DNA of 64,000 nt from an uncultured Prochlorococcus sp. (lineage in GTDB: Bacteria > Cyanobacteriota > Cyanobacteriia > PCC-6307 > Cyanobiaceae). Positions 14,167 to 21,190 of this stretch are shown in pieces. The notes beneath the pieces were generated by a model. That model was given only the letters and a program-made list of their open reading frames with translations. It had not been told where the DNA came from and ran no database searches. The translations under genes and the position numbers were made by a program. The DNA lies in NCBI GenBank assembly GCA_902521995.1, contig CABYTO010000004.1, forward strand, positions 1 to 64,000, written 5' to 3'. Position 1 is the stretch's first letter. Every line of letters begins with the position of its first letter.

Positions 14167-14230
14167 ATTTTAGGTATTACAACTCTTGATTCTTGTATAT
14201 AACTCGTACTAAATAATTTCTAAAAAGAAG
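14167..14230 (+). promoter_or_regulatory. Shared 5' leader/promoter element, copy B
   Basis: Same order of blocks as at 4554: TTTTAGGTATT, a CTTGATT core and ATA-C-CGTACTAAA. The arms around CTTGATT differ in sequence but still can pair weakly (ACAA with TTGT). It lies just upstream of the ATG at 14238. Confidence 0.38.
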
Positions 14231-14237
14231 GTTAATT

Positions 14238-14408
14238 ATGACTTACAGAAATCTAATTAAAAATAAAATTCAACATGTATTTGGTAGTTTGTTTGATTCG
14301 TTATCAATTGAGAGAAAACTAACTGATGCTCAAATGGAATGTATGCAATACGGCATTTGTGATTATGCTCCAAGACAAGTTGAGGAAGTTCCCTTTTTTC
14401 ATTATTAA
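14238..14408 (+). CDS. 56-residue small hypothetical protein
   Basis: ATG preceded by AAGAAGG. The protein is soluble, with a basic N-terminus (MTYRNLIKNKIQHVFGSLFD) and a CMQYGIC segment (Cys 36 and 42) near the end. It shares the upstream leader element with the small-protein genes at 4630 and 4747. Function unknown. Confidence 0.5.
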   Translation: MTYRNLIKNKIQHVFGSLFDSLSIERKLTDAQMECMQYGICDYAPRQVEEVPFFHY

Positions 14409-14434
14409 TTTAAATCCATTTTAAAGTAGGGTAA

Positions 14435-14749
14435 TTAGCTCCTCCTCACCCAATCAGGAGATCCACTAAACCAATCAGCAAGATCATCATTTTTGGGATC
14501 AAAATGATTTTCAGTTTCTAAGCCATCAAGGCCTAGATTCTGGATGAGTCCATTTATTCCATCTGATTTTTGCTTGCCATATCTCCTCAAGCTATTAGCT
14601 TTCTTAAGCCATGTCCATATAGTTGAATTATGTTTTGCAAGCTTTTCTAAATAAATTCTTTCTTCCAATGCTACGGGTTCATCTAATGAAATCCTCTTTA
14701 CAATATCCTTAATTTTTAAACGAGTCTTGTTGGTTAGAAACATATTCAT
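14435..14749 (-). CDS. Conserved-type hypothetical protein
   Basis: A 104-residue soluble, helical protein (RISLDEPVALEERIYLEKLA; TIWTWLKKANSLRRYGK) ending in the distinctive FSGSPDWVRRS. The charged composition and lack of Cys or a membrane span fit a cytoplasmic protein. I recall the SGSPDWVRRS-type ending from marine picocyanobacterial hypotheticals but know no function. Confidence 0.55.
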   Translation of the reverse strand: MNMFLTNKTRLKIKDIVKRISLDEPVALEERIYLEKLAKHNSTIWTWLKKANSLRRYGKQKSDGINGLIQNLGLDGLETENHFDPKNDDLADWFSGSPDWVRRS

Positions 14750-14989
14750 AAAAGAAGTTAATGATTTATAAAAGTTTTTTTTATGAATGTCTTGTCAATC
14801 TTTATTTCAAGAAAAAGTATTTTTTAGTGGCTTTTTAAGGACAAATATATGTATTTAGCAACAGGTACATTTATTTGGTAAAAAAGACTACTTAATTTGA
14901 TTTATATAACTTATAGATAAACAACTCCTATATAAGTTTCTCTATTTAATTTAAGATTTAATTTATAAAATTAAATAAGGAAATTTTAC
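14750..14989. other. Intergenic, nothing assigned
   Basis: AT-rich spacer between the divergent genes at 14749 and 15062. Only scattered A/T runs and a 10-codon frame near 14848 are visible. The promoter module copy at 14990 ends the spacer. Confidence 0.5.
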
Positions 14990-15033
14990 ATTTACAATCA
15001 ATCTAAACTAAGAGGAACATAACCCTCTTTTTT
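14990..15033 (+). promoter_or_regulatory. Promoter-leader module, divergent copy
   Basis: The box is degenerate (ATTTACAATCAATC, 14990-15003), but TAAACT (15004-15009) and the hairpin AAGAGG (15010-15015) with CCTCTT (15024-15029) plus T6 are intact. At the position where other copies have ATG this copy has CTG (15034), and the downstream gene starts 28 bases later in another frame. Confidence 0.42.
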
Positions 15034-15061
15034 CTGACAAAAACTTTTTATTTAATCACTA

Positions 15062-15778
15062 ATGAAAGGTCAATGGACAAAAGTTTATAGTGGTAATTTA
15101 CCTCTTAGATCATGGTGGGTAGATTCAGGTAGTGACTGTAAATATATATCTATAGTTTTACCAGAGGTGTTTGGGATAAATCACTGGATAAGAAGTTTTT
15201 CTGAAAAATTAGCCTCACAAAATGTACCTGTATTAGCATTACCTCTTTACGGAAGAACAGCTCCAAAATTAGACTTGGGATATAGCGAAAAAGAATTGAA
15301 ATTAGGAAGGCACCATAAAAATTTAACCACTTTAAAACATATTATTGAAGACGTTTCTGCAGCCATAAATTGGGTTCAAGAAAAATATCCAAAAAAGAGA
15401 ATCTCAATTATTGGATTTTGTTTTGGGGGTCATGCAGCACTTATAGCTTCTTCGTTAAAAGGAATAGAAAGTACATTTTGTTTTTATGGAGCTGGAGTCA
15501 CAGTACCAAGAACCGATACTAATTTTGCTCCTATAGACTTGCTTGAAAAAGTTTCTGGAAAATTAAATTTCATTTGTGGTTCCTCAGATGATTTAATTCC
15601 CTTACAAGATAGATTAGAAATTAAAAAAAGATTTAAAAAACTAGATCCTTTAGAAGAGAGATTTATTTACGTCGAAGTTAAAGGAGCTGATCATGGTTTT
15701 ATGTGCGAGAAAAGAGAATCCTTCCATAAGGATGCATCATCAATTGGTTGGAATTTATTGATGAAAGAATTAAATTAA
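15062..15778 (+). CDS. Dienelactone-hydrolase-family protein
   Basis: A 238-residue alpha/beta hydrolase. The nucleophile motif is GFCFGGHAAL with Cys (about residue 119) in place of Ser, as in dienelactone hydrolases. The acid is in CGSSDDLIP and the His in GADHGFMCEKR. Length matches the family. Cytoplasmic, no signal peptide. It is led by a divergent copy of the promoter module. Physiological ester or lactone substrate unknown. Confidence 0.83.
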   Translation: MKGQWTKVYSGNLPLRSWWVDSGSDCKYISIVLPEVFGINHWIRSFSEKLASQNVPVLALPLYGRTAPKLDLGYSEKELKLGRHHKNLTTLKHIIEDVSAAINWVQEKYPKKRISIIGFCFGGHAALIASSLKGIESTFCFYGAGVTVPRTDTNFAPIDLLEKVSGKLNFICGSSDDLIPLQDRLEIKKRFKKLDPLEERFIYVEVKGADHGFMCEKRESFHKDASSIGWNLLMKELN

Positions 15779-15910
15779 TAAATTTCATGAGAATGATTTT
15801 GATCAGTGTCTGCATTAATAATTTATAAAAATTCAATACCTTTATAAAAACTTTTAAAAAATGATTTTTAGATTAAATCACTTGAAAAGTAAAATCAAGT
15901 ACTGTCAAAA

Positions 15911-16390
15911 ATGAAAAAAATAAATACTATAAGTCTAAATAATTTTCTAGAAATTCAAATTCATGATGAAAAATTTATTATTAGCATTTGTTTTTCATTA
16001 ATGCTTATCAACCCTAATATTTCTATAGCTGCAGAGTCTCCCGTTGATGTACAAGAAGTCTTTGTAGGTTCTGAGACTATGGATGGAGATGCTCTTAAAT
16101 ATCCAAAATGAAAAGCAGAAATAAGATTACAAAGAGTCGAGTTAGCTGAAGGGGGGATAGTTCCGCTCCACTCTCATCCAATTCCATTATTAGGCAATGT
16201 TGAACAAGGAACGATAGTTGTCAAAAGACAAGGGATGGAAGATCTTATCTATACAGCAGGTGATACTTTTATAGTTGGTCCAAAGACACCAAAACATACA
16301 ATGGGTAATGCAAAAACTGATAATGCAATAGTTTGGTTTGCAGCAATAGGAGCAAAAGATGTTCCAATTTTAATTCCCGCTAAGGGATAA
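15911..16390 (+). pseudogene. Cupin-domain exported protein broken by in-frame TGA
   Basis: An N-terminal part with signal-like hydrophobic segment (FIISICFSLMLINPNISIAA) runs to YPK, then TGA at 16109-16111. The same frame then continues without interruption to 16390 as KAEIRLQRVELAEGGIVPLH and a complete cupin barrel (His-Ser-His, GTIVVKRQGME, GDTFIVGPKTPKH). One base change (GGA to TGA) would explain the stop. Either a recent nonsense mutation, a sequencing error, or the second part alone is expressed. No shift of frame is involved. Confidence 0.7.
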
Positions 16391-16457
16391 ATTTGAACCT
16401 TGAATCAATTTTTTTTGATTTTCAGTCAAACTACAATAATGAGCAATGAGCTCCTTT

Positions 16458-16835
16458 TTAATAGCAGAGTACGCTATCCGCTTTAATTGATTCTTCAACT
16501 AGAACATCTGGCATAACAAACTCCGCAGTATATCCATCTAGAAGCTTCTCATCGTAACCCCTAGATTTAGCAGACATTCCTGAGACATATATGGTAATTT
16601 TTGAACTTTTTAAATTTTGAAGATGTTCGTATAAATCTCCAGTACCTTGACCAACTATTTCACCAGCTTCTTTGCAATTTAATATTTGTACTCCGTCTCC
16701 TGCTAGAAAAAGTGTTACTTTATGATCGTTTTTTTCTGCAGTAAGGGCAACCAATAAACCTAAAGTTATTTTATTTTTGGATTCTAAACCGCTGTAAATA
16801 TGTACTAACACTGTATTGTCGGTAATGATAGACAT
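16458..16835 (-). CDS. DsrE-family protein
   Basis: A 125-residue alpha/beta protein: NTVLVHIYSGLESKNKITLG, KVTLFLAGDGVQIL and KITIYVSGMSAKSRGYDEK match the DsrE/DsrF-like fold used in sulfur-transfer relays and related small proteins. A GGGAGGA ribosome site lies before the ATG. The usual catalytic Cys position appears to be Ser/Met in the SGMSAKSRG loop, so sulfur transfer is doubtful. One Cys remains at residue 54 and one near the C-terminus. Confidence 0.7.
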   Translation of the reverse strand: MSIITDNTVLVHIYSGLESKNKITLGLLVALTAEKNDHKVTLFLAGDGVQILNCKEAGEIVGQGTGDLYEHLQNLKSSKITIYVSGMSAKSRGYDEKLLDGYTAEFVMPDVLVEESIKADSVLCY

Positions 16836-16899
16836 TTAATCCTCCCTAAATTTTGTTTTTATATCCTAAATAAAATCTATTTTCATTAGCTGTTTTTTT

Positions 16900-16956
16900 A
16901 TGAAACGCTTACTACTTGCACCTTTTTCTTATTGGCAGATGGCTATTAAGTATTAA
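16900..16956 (+). repeat. Dispersed MKRLLLAP repeat, copy R1 (decayed gene start)
   Basis: ATG plus the 22-bp repeat (16901-16922) begins an 18-codon frame, MKRLLLAPFSYWQMAIKY. The ATG is preceded by a T tract, and a TANNNT element (TAAAAT, 16871-16876) lies 23 bases upstream, the same layout as the promoter modules but without their 13-bp box. It looks like the start of a secreted-protein gene whose body was lost. The rest of 16836-17134 shows nothing else. Confidence 0.5.
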
Positions 16957-17134
16957 AAATAGCTCCAAAATATAGAAGTCTTCTTCCAACCTTTTTCCAT
17001 AAATGATTGCGAATACAAGATTTATACACCTCGATTTTTTGCCAATTTTCTTGCTTTTTCCTTTTTTTTTCGTAAGTATGCGCATATAGGCTCTAATTTT
17101 CTCTAAAAAAACTGTCACATGGGGGGTTACGATT

Positions 17135-17335
17135 ATGGAAATTCCAGACGAAATGTTGAAAGAAATTAGAGAAAGTGGGTACGATCAAGAGCTTGTATGT
17201 AACTACATAAGAGAACTATTAAACAGCGATAAACAAATTAATGAAAATAACAATCTAGAGCTTATAGACAATTACTTATTAGATAAAAGATTTATGAGAG
17301 AGCTTGAAGATAATAAAGAATATGATGCTGCTTAA
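17135..17335 (+). CDS. Small acidic hypothetical protein
   Basis: A 66-residue soluble protein, acidic and helical (MEIPDEMLKEIRESGYDQEL; LELIDNYLLDKRFMRELED). A GGGGGG run lies 11 bases upstream of the ATG as a possible ribosome site. No Cys cluster, no membrane span. Function unknown. Confidence 0.5.
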   Translation: MEIPDEMLKEIRESGYDQELVCNYIRELLNSDKQINENNNLELIDNYLLDKRFMRELEDNKEYDAA

Positions 17336-17406
17336 TTAGATAAAGTACCTATTTTTTCCTATTTATTTAAAGGTTATTCTTTTGAGCAAATAACAGGATT
17401 AAAACA

Positions 17407-17529
17407 ATGATAAAACTTGCAATCATTTTTTTACCAATTTTATTTGCAGTTATTTGGGCTGCTTTTATAGGTTTAAGAATAAATAAACTAGAAACTAGAG
17501 ATGGAAAAAGAAAATTAATTAATTACTAA
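17407..17529 (+). CDS. 40-residue single-span membrane protein
   Basis: An N-terminal transmembrane helix (LAIIFLPILFAVIWAAFIGL) is followed by a basic tail (RINKLETRDGKRKLINY), the layout of small photosynthetic-complex subunits, though I cannot match it to a known Psb, Psa or Pet peptide. It ends four bases before the promoter module at 17533. Confidence 0.48.
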   Translation: MIKLAIIFLPILFAVIWAAFIGLRINKLETRDGKRKLINY

Positions 17530-17532
17530 TAG

Positions 17533-17575
17533 ATTGACAGTCGATTTAATATAGAGGGATAAAACCCTCTTTTTT
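17533..17575 (+). promoter_or_regulatory. Promoter-leader module, copy 2
   Basis: Exact 13-bp box (17533-17545), TAATAT (17547-17552), hairpin AGAGGG (17553-17558) with CCCTCT (17565-17570), T tract to 17575, ATG at 17576. If transcription begins 6-7 bases after the -10 element, the mRNA leader is only about 18 bases, starts in the hairpin and has no Shine-Dalgarno. Confidence 0.55.
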
Positions 17576-17884
17576 ATGACTGCTCAAAATTTTATGAATG
17601 TTGTTCGATTTAAATTAAAATCTGATTGTGTAGATAAGTATTTCGAAGTAATAGATAAAACAAGTTTTGAGGGGATGACTCAAAGATATATCGCTAAAAC
17701 TGGAGATTATGATTACTGTTTTGTTGGGATCTGGAAAAGTGCAGAAGCTATTGCAGCTCAAAGACCAGCTATGATTGCTCACCTTGATGAGGTTAGAGGA
17801 TTTATGGAAGAGTTGTCTCCAGAACTTGGAGTTACTGACCCTGTTTCAGGAAATATTGTTTCTAAAGTTGGTTATCATGATTAA
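17576..17884 (+). CDS. Ferredoxin-like-fold protein (ABM/dimeric alpha-beta barrel type)
   Basis: 102 residues: strand NFMNVVRFKLKSDCV, helix DKYFEVIDKT, strand DYDYCFVGIWKSAEAIAAQR, helix IAHLDEVRGFMEEL. This fits the dimeric alpha/beta-barrel superfamily that includes antibiotic-biosynthesis monooxygenases and many small stress proteins. No catalytic residues can be assigned. Expression would come from the promoter module whose T tract touches its ATG. The next gene (17986) has a similar fold and size. Confidence 0.6.
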   Translation: MTAQNFMNVVRFKLKSDCVDKYFEVIDKTSFEGMTQRYIAKTGDYDYCFVGIWKSAEAIAAQRPAMIAHLDEVRGFMEELSPELGVTDPVSGNIVSKVGYHD

Positions 17885-17985
17885 TTGTCGATTTTAAAAG
17901 TTCCATAGTCCAAGTATTCAATTCAAGATCCTTAACTCAATTTTAAATAATATATCCTAGAAATAATTTTAGATTTATTAATTAA

Positions 17986-18324
17986 ATGAATACTTATTTT
18001 GTAACTGCAACTTTTAAAAATGTTGCTCTCATGGGTGCAGCTTACGATCTTTTTTTAAAGGTTGTTGAAGATGGAACTTTGAATGATGAGTTTGAAGGAT
18101 TTAAAGTTTTGGGGAGGTATCATGCCTCTTACTCAAATAATGTTTATATTATTGTCCAGGCTTCAGCAGGTATAAAAATGACAGAACACTTCGCTCCTTG
18201 GAAAGTTAAGTTTGATATAGATTTTGATATCAAGCCAGTTATGACTGACGATGAAAAAGTTGCTGAGCATAAGCTTGTTGGTTCATTAATGGCAGCAGAA
18301 CAGAAAATGGGATTCTCAGGGTAA
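17986..18324 (+). CDS. Small alpha/beta protein, possibly dimeric barrel
   Basis: A 112-residue soluble protein: TYFVTATFKNVALMGAAYDL, a conserved-looking GRYHASYSNNVYIIVQAS strand pair and HFAPWKVKFDIDFDIKPVM. The alternation suggests a ferredoxin-like or dimeric alpha/beta barrel fold, as for its upstream neighbour. The FAPW-F-I-IKPV segment recalls DUF3303-type proteins, with low certainty. ATG start. Confidence 0.5.
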   Translation: MNTYFVTATFKNVALMGAAYDLFLKVVEDGTLNDEFEGFKVLGRYHASYSNNVYIIVQASAGIKMTEHFAPWKVKFDIDFDIKPVMTDDEKVAEHKLVGSLMAAEQKMGFSG

Positions 18325-18400
18325 TTATTTTTTAGAGATTTAGATTATGAATATATAATCCTATCTTGAAAGAGACTTGGGAAATAGCATGCACAAAAGA

Positions 18401-19369
18401 ATGAAACGCTTACTACTTCCACTACTAGCTGCTCTCGCTATAAATTCTCAACCTGTTCTTACGAATGAAGATAGAGCGAACTTTTCAGAGGCTGAAATAA
18501 TTAAAGTAAATAATAAAAATATAGAAGTAATTAAATTTAAAGTGCCTGATAAGAAGTTTCCAGATAGAAATGATGTTTTAGCTCAAATTCATTTTCCAAA
18601 ATATTACAAGAATAAAAAATTATCCCTAATTATTCACCAACATGGAAGTAATAGAGATGGTTTAAGGTTCGAGAAATGGGGAGGTAGAACAGACGAATGG
18701 GGGAGAAGGTTAGTAGAAAAAGCTTTAGAAAGAGGTTATGCGATAGCTTTGCTTGATTCTTTTTATAAAAGAAAGTTAAAACCTTCAGATAAAGGAAAGT
18801 TTCCAAACGGTATTTTGATTAGTGAAAAACTTAACTCCATACTATCTAAGGATGAAAGATTTGATAAATCAAAAATTTTTTACTCTGGTTTTAGTTATGG
18901 TGCAAGTCAAGTATTGAAGCTTCAAGACAAAAGGGCAAACAGCGATTTATTTAAAGCAGCAGTGGCTGCAGAACCTGGATGTAACAAAGTTTCTTTTCCA
19001 TTCAAATCTAATATAAAAACTTTAATAATTAAAGGTGAGGACAGCCATTATAACCCCATCGCATGCGAATATTATTATAATCTTGTTAAAGAAACAGGAA
19101 ATCAAATTGAATATGTATCTATACCGAAAGTAAATCATTTCTTCAGCTTAAACGGATCAATTGGAAAAGGAATAGCAGTTAATGGATGCTCAGAAAATAT
19201 AGTAATACAGTATCCAGATCGAACATTCAAACTTGCAGATGGAACATCAATCAATAAAAAAGAAGCTCAAAGAAGGTGTTTAACAAAGGAGTCGGGTGAA
19301 GGTACGACAAGAGAGAAATTGGATGAAGCAATAAATATATCGCTTAATTATTTTGATAAGTACAAATAA
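18401..19369 (+). CDS. Exported alpha/beta hydrolase (dienelactone-hydrolase/esterase-like)
   Basis: ATG 18401 gives a clean signal peptide (MKRLLLPLLAALAINSQPVL); in-frame TTG 18377 and ATG 18389 are alternatives. The mature 300-residue enzyme has an oxyanion-type HQHGSNRDG loop, nucleophile GFSYGAS and a late VNHFFSLNG His. Six Cys residues suggest periplasmic disulfides. The signal-peptide start is a near-copy of the dispersed repeat at 16901, 19594 and 20162. Substrate unknown; organic-ester scavenging is plausible. Confidence 0.7.
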   Translation: MKRLLLPLLAALAINSQPVLTNEDRANFSEAEIIKVNNKNIEVIKFKVPDKKFPDRNDVLAQIHFPKYYKNKKLSLIIHQHGSNRDGLRFEKWGGRTDEWGRRLVEKALERGYAIALLDSFYKRKLKPSDKGKFPNGILISEKLNSILSKDERFDKSKIFYSGFSYGASQVLKLQDKRANSDLFKAAVAAEPGCNKVSFPFKSNIKTLIIKGEDSHYNPIACEYYYNLVKETGNQIEYVSIPKVNHFFSLNGSIGKGIAVNGCSENIVIQYPDRTFKLADGTSINKKEAQRRCLTKESGEGTTREKLDEAINISLNYFDKYK

Positions 19370-19593
19370 AAAGCTTGTTACTTGCCTATCTATTTTTGTT
19401 GTCACCTTTTTGACATGAATTTATTGATCCCATATCAATACAGAAAGGATCTAAATCAACCCCATACCACCCATCACTTTCCTAAATAAGAACTTTGATG
19501 GATAATAAATTTATAACCGAAAAAGTTTAAATAACACTTCCTCCAAGCTTCAAAAATCACCAAGGTCCCTTGATATGACTGAAGAAAAGTTTT

Positions 19594-19615
19594 GGTGCAA
19601 GTAGTAAGCGTTTCA
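19594..19615 (-). repeat. Dispersed MKRLLLAP repeat, copy R3 at a gene stop
   Basis: Read on the minus strand this 22-bp element begins with the TGA stop of the gene at 19613 and is identical to R1 (16901-16922). ATGA at the junction opens a 19-codon frame starting MKRLLLAP. The spacer 19370-19593 before it holds nothing I can assign. Confidence 0.6.
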
Positions 19616-20017
19616 TCTAGGAAGTATTCTATTTAATTCGGGATATTCAATTCTTAATTCTTCTATAAATGCATCAACGGTCTTTGATATCTCGTCAGTA
19701 GTATTCAAAATAGAATTTTTATATTTTAGATATTCGGAAACTTGAAATAATTTCATAGTTGATTTTGTTAAAAGTAATGTTGCAAGAGGAGATTTATCTG
19801 CCAATTTAGTTGAAGGAAAATATTTTATAGTTTCAGGATAAGTTTTTTCCATATCCTCAATATAGTCTTCTATCTTTTCATTTAATTCATCATATTTTGA
19901 TGATAAAAACTTTTTGGTATTTAAATATTCAAAACCTGCGAATAAAAAACCAATAGGAAAACTTAAAAATAATATTGAAAGAGAAAGCCTAAGAAGATTT
20001 TGGGAAAATTTTTCCAT
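19613..20017 (-). CDS. Membrane-anchored coiled-coil-like protein
   Basis: 134 residues from the Met at 20017 (an upstream in-frame Met at 20029 is less likely). An N-terminal transmembrane segment (LLRLSLSILFLSFPIGFLFAGF) is followed by a helical, charged body (KYDELNEKIEDYIEDMEKTY). TYPE/EYPEL repeats near the middle and end suggest an internal duplication. Bounded upstream by a promoter-module box and downstream by repeat R3. Function unknown. Confidence 0.5.
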   Translation of the reverse strand: MEKFSQNLLRLSLSILFLSFPIGFLFAGFEYLNTKKFLSSKYDELNEKIEDYIEDMEKTYPETIKYFPSTKLADKSPLATLLLTKSTMKLFQVSEYLKYKNSILNTTDEISKTVDAFIEELRIEYPELNRILPR

Positions 20018-20126
20018 AGAAATAATCAATTAAAATTATTTAAAACATATCAAGGTTAAAAGTAAGTAAAGCATGTAATATTTTTGCTTTCTTCTTCCGA
20101 TCTACTGAAATATTTAATTTTTATAA

Positions 20127-20146
20127 TTTCTATATCGACTGTCAAT
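20127..20146 (-). promoter_or_regulatory. Promoter-module box, copy without hairpin
   Basis: Exact 13-bp box on the minus strand (20134-20146) followed after one base by TAGAAA (20127-20132), about 97 bases upstream of the transcript's gene. No hairpin or T tract follows, so this copy is either decayed or uses only the box. Confidence 0.4.
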
Positions 20147-20161
20147 CGTATTTAATATAGC

Positions 20162-20183
20162 GGTGCAATTAGTAAGCGTTTCA
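20162..20183 (-). repeat. Dispersed MKRLLLAP repeat, copy R4 at a gene stop
   Basis: On the minus strand it begins with the TGA stop of the gene at 20181 and matches R1/R3 at 21 of 22 positions. It would encode KRLLIAP after a TTG. Fifteen bases further on lies the box at 20134-20146. Confidence 0.55.
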
Positions 20184-20576
20184 ATTTTTATTGTTAACTA
20201 ATCCATAGATACATAAAAGAGGATTCACTATCAAAACAATCCAGAAAGGAGGAGGGGGTCCTCCATCAACAATTGTCCCAGCGTTAAAAGTATTAAATAG
20301 AGCTACTGCCAAAAAACAAAACATCAAAGCTAATTCACCTGATAAAACTTTTCTTAAGGAGGCTTTATCTTTAATGGAACTACAAATAATCAATAAAAAA
20401 CCTATTCCTAAATTACTAGCAGCTACAACATCTGCAGTACCTCTAACAAGAAGCAATGTTTCACTTGAAGCGTTGCCTGCAATAGTTTCCACTGAAAAAA
20501 TTAGTAGAGAAATAATTAACAACCCCAACAGGATATGAAGCGCTCCAGTAGTTTTTAAAATATTTTTTAACTTCAT
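20181..20576 (-). CDS. Four-span membrane protein of unknown function
   Basis: 131 residues with four hydrophobic helices: ILLGLLIISLLIFSVET, NLGIGFLLIICS, LALMFCFLAVALF and PFWIVLIVNPLLCIYGLV. The size and layout recall DUF4345-like or other small four-helix membrane proteins. A GGPPPPFW turn precedes the last helix. Its ATG abuts the T tract of the promoter module at 20577-20621, and its stop is the first codon of repeat R4, so gene and flanking elements form a compact cassette. Confidence 0.55.
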   Translation of the reverse strand: MKLKNILKTTGALHILLGLLIISLLIFSVETIAGNASSETLLLVRGTADVVAASNLGIGFLLIICSSIKDKASLRKVLSGELALMFCFLAVALFNTFNAGTIVDGGPPPPFWIVLIVNPLLCIYGLVNNKN

Positions 20577-20621
20577 AAAAAAAGGAGCTTATTTCCCCCT
20601 TATTGTAGATCGACTGTCAAT
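20577..20621 (-). promoter_or_regulatory. Promoter-leader module, copy 4
   Basis: Minus strand: exact box (20609-20621), TACAAT (20602-20607, a good -10), hairpin AAGGGG with CTCCTT (one G-T pair), seven T, then ATG at 20576. The hairpin bases differ from copies 1 and 2 while pairing is kept, which suggests the fold is selected. Confidence 0.55.
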
Positions 20622-20639
20622 TATTCAATAAATAACGAC

Positions 20640-20939
20640 CACCAGCTATTAGGTGGAAAGAATCGAGTTCATCCTATTAGGGGAACACAACAAATCTTAT
20701 TTAACACAACAAGCTTAGCTGGATATCCCTTAGAGATATCACTTCTAAGTACTACCACTAACTCTTTAACTAAACTTAAAAGTAATACTATTACTGGGTT
20801 TAAAAGCGATAGTCCCCTTCAGAGGAGGAACGATGGCACCCTATAAGGGGGAGGGGGAGAGGAAGACAACAAATACATAAAATCCCCTTTATTAATATCC
20901 ACTTAATGGATATTCATCAAGCACCTCCACTAACAAGTT
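20640..20939. other. GC-richer foreign-looking patch with G runs and inverted repeats
   Basis: Composition and the run AAGGGGGAGGGGGAGAGG (20848-20865) differ strongly from the AT-rich neighbours. Visible pieces are AATATCC-7-GGATATT (20893-20913), and a tiny frame 20833-20880 (MAPYKGEGERKTTNT) with a strong AGGAGG site 4 bases before its ATG. It could be a remnant of phage or other mobile DNA, or a regulatory leader. No larger ORF covers it. Confidence 0.4.
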
Positions 20940-21002
20940 AAATAGTATTAATAGTGTTAATAGTATTAATAGTGTTAATAGTGTTAATGGTGTTAATAGT
21001 GT
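20940..21002. repeat. Tandem 9-bp repeat, seven copies
   Basis: Seven head-to-tail units of TAATAGTRT with only A/G changes (one unit TAATGGTGT). A slippage-prone minisatellite just after the G-rich patch. No reading frame uses it, and 21003-21190 contains no other feature. Confidence 0.85.
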
Positions 21003-21190
21003 AATTAAGTAATTAAGACGTGGTGGTAAGAGTGATAGTAATTATTAGGGAACATAAGGAAAAATAGAATAGCTCTAAACTTTTGGGGAAAATTTGTGAG
21101 TGTCTTATTTACATGTAGGAATACACGATTGACCCCATGCCACTCCACGAAAACCACTCATAGATAACTAACAATCAAAACTTAAAACAA

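Noticed and set aside
16912-17118. Minus-strand 68-codon frame
   Set aside because: Low-complexity basic product with no ribosome site, overlapping repeat R1 and the upstream region of the gene at 17135; most likely a chance frame.
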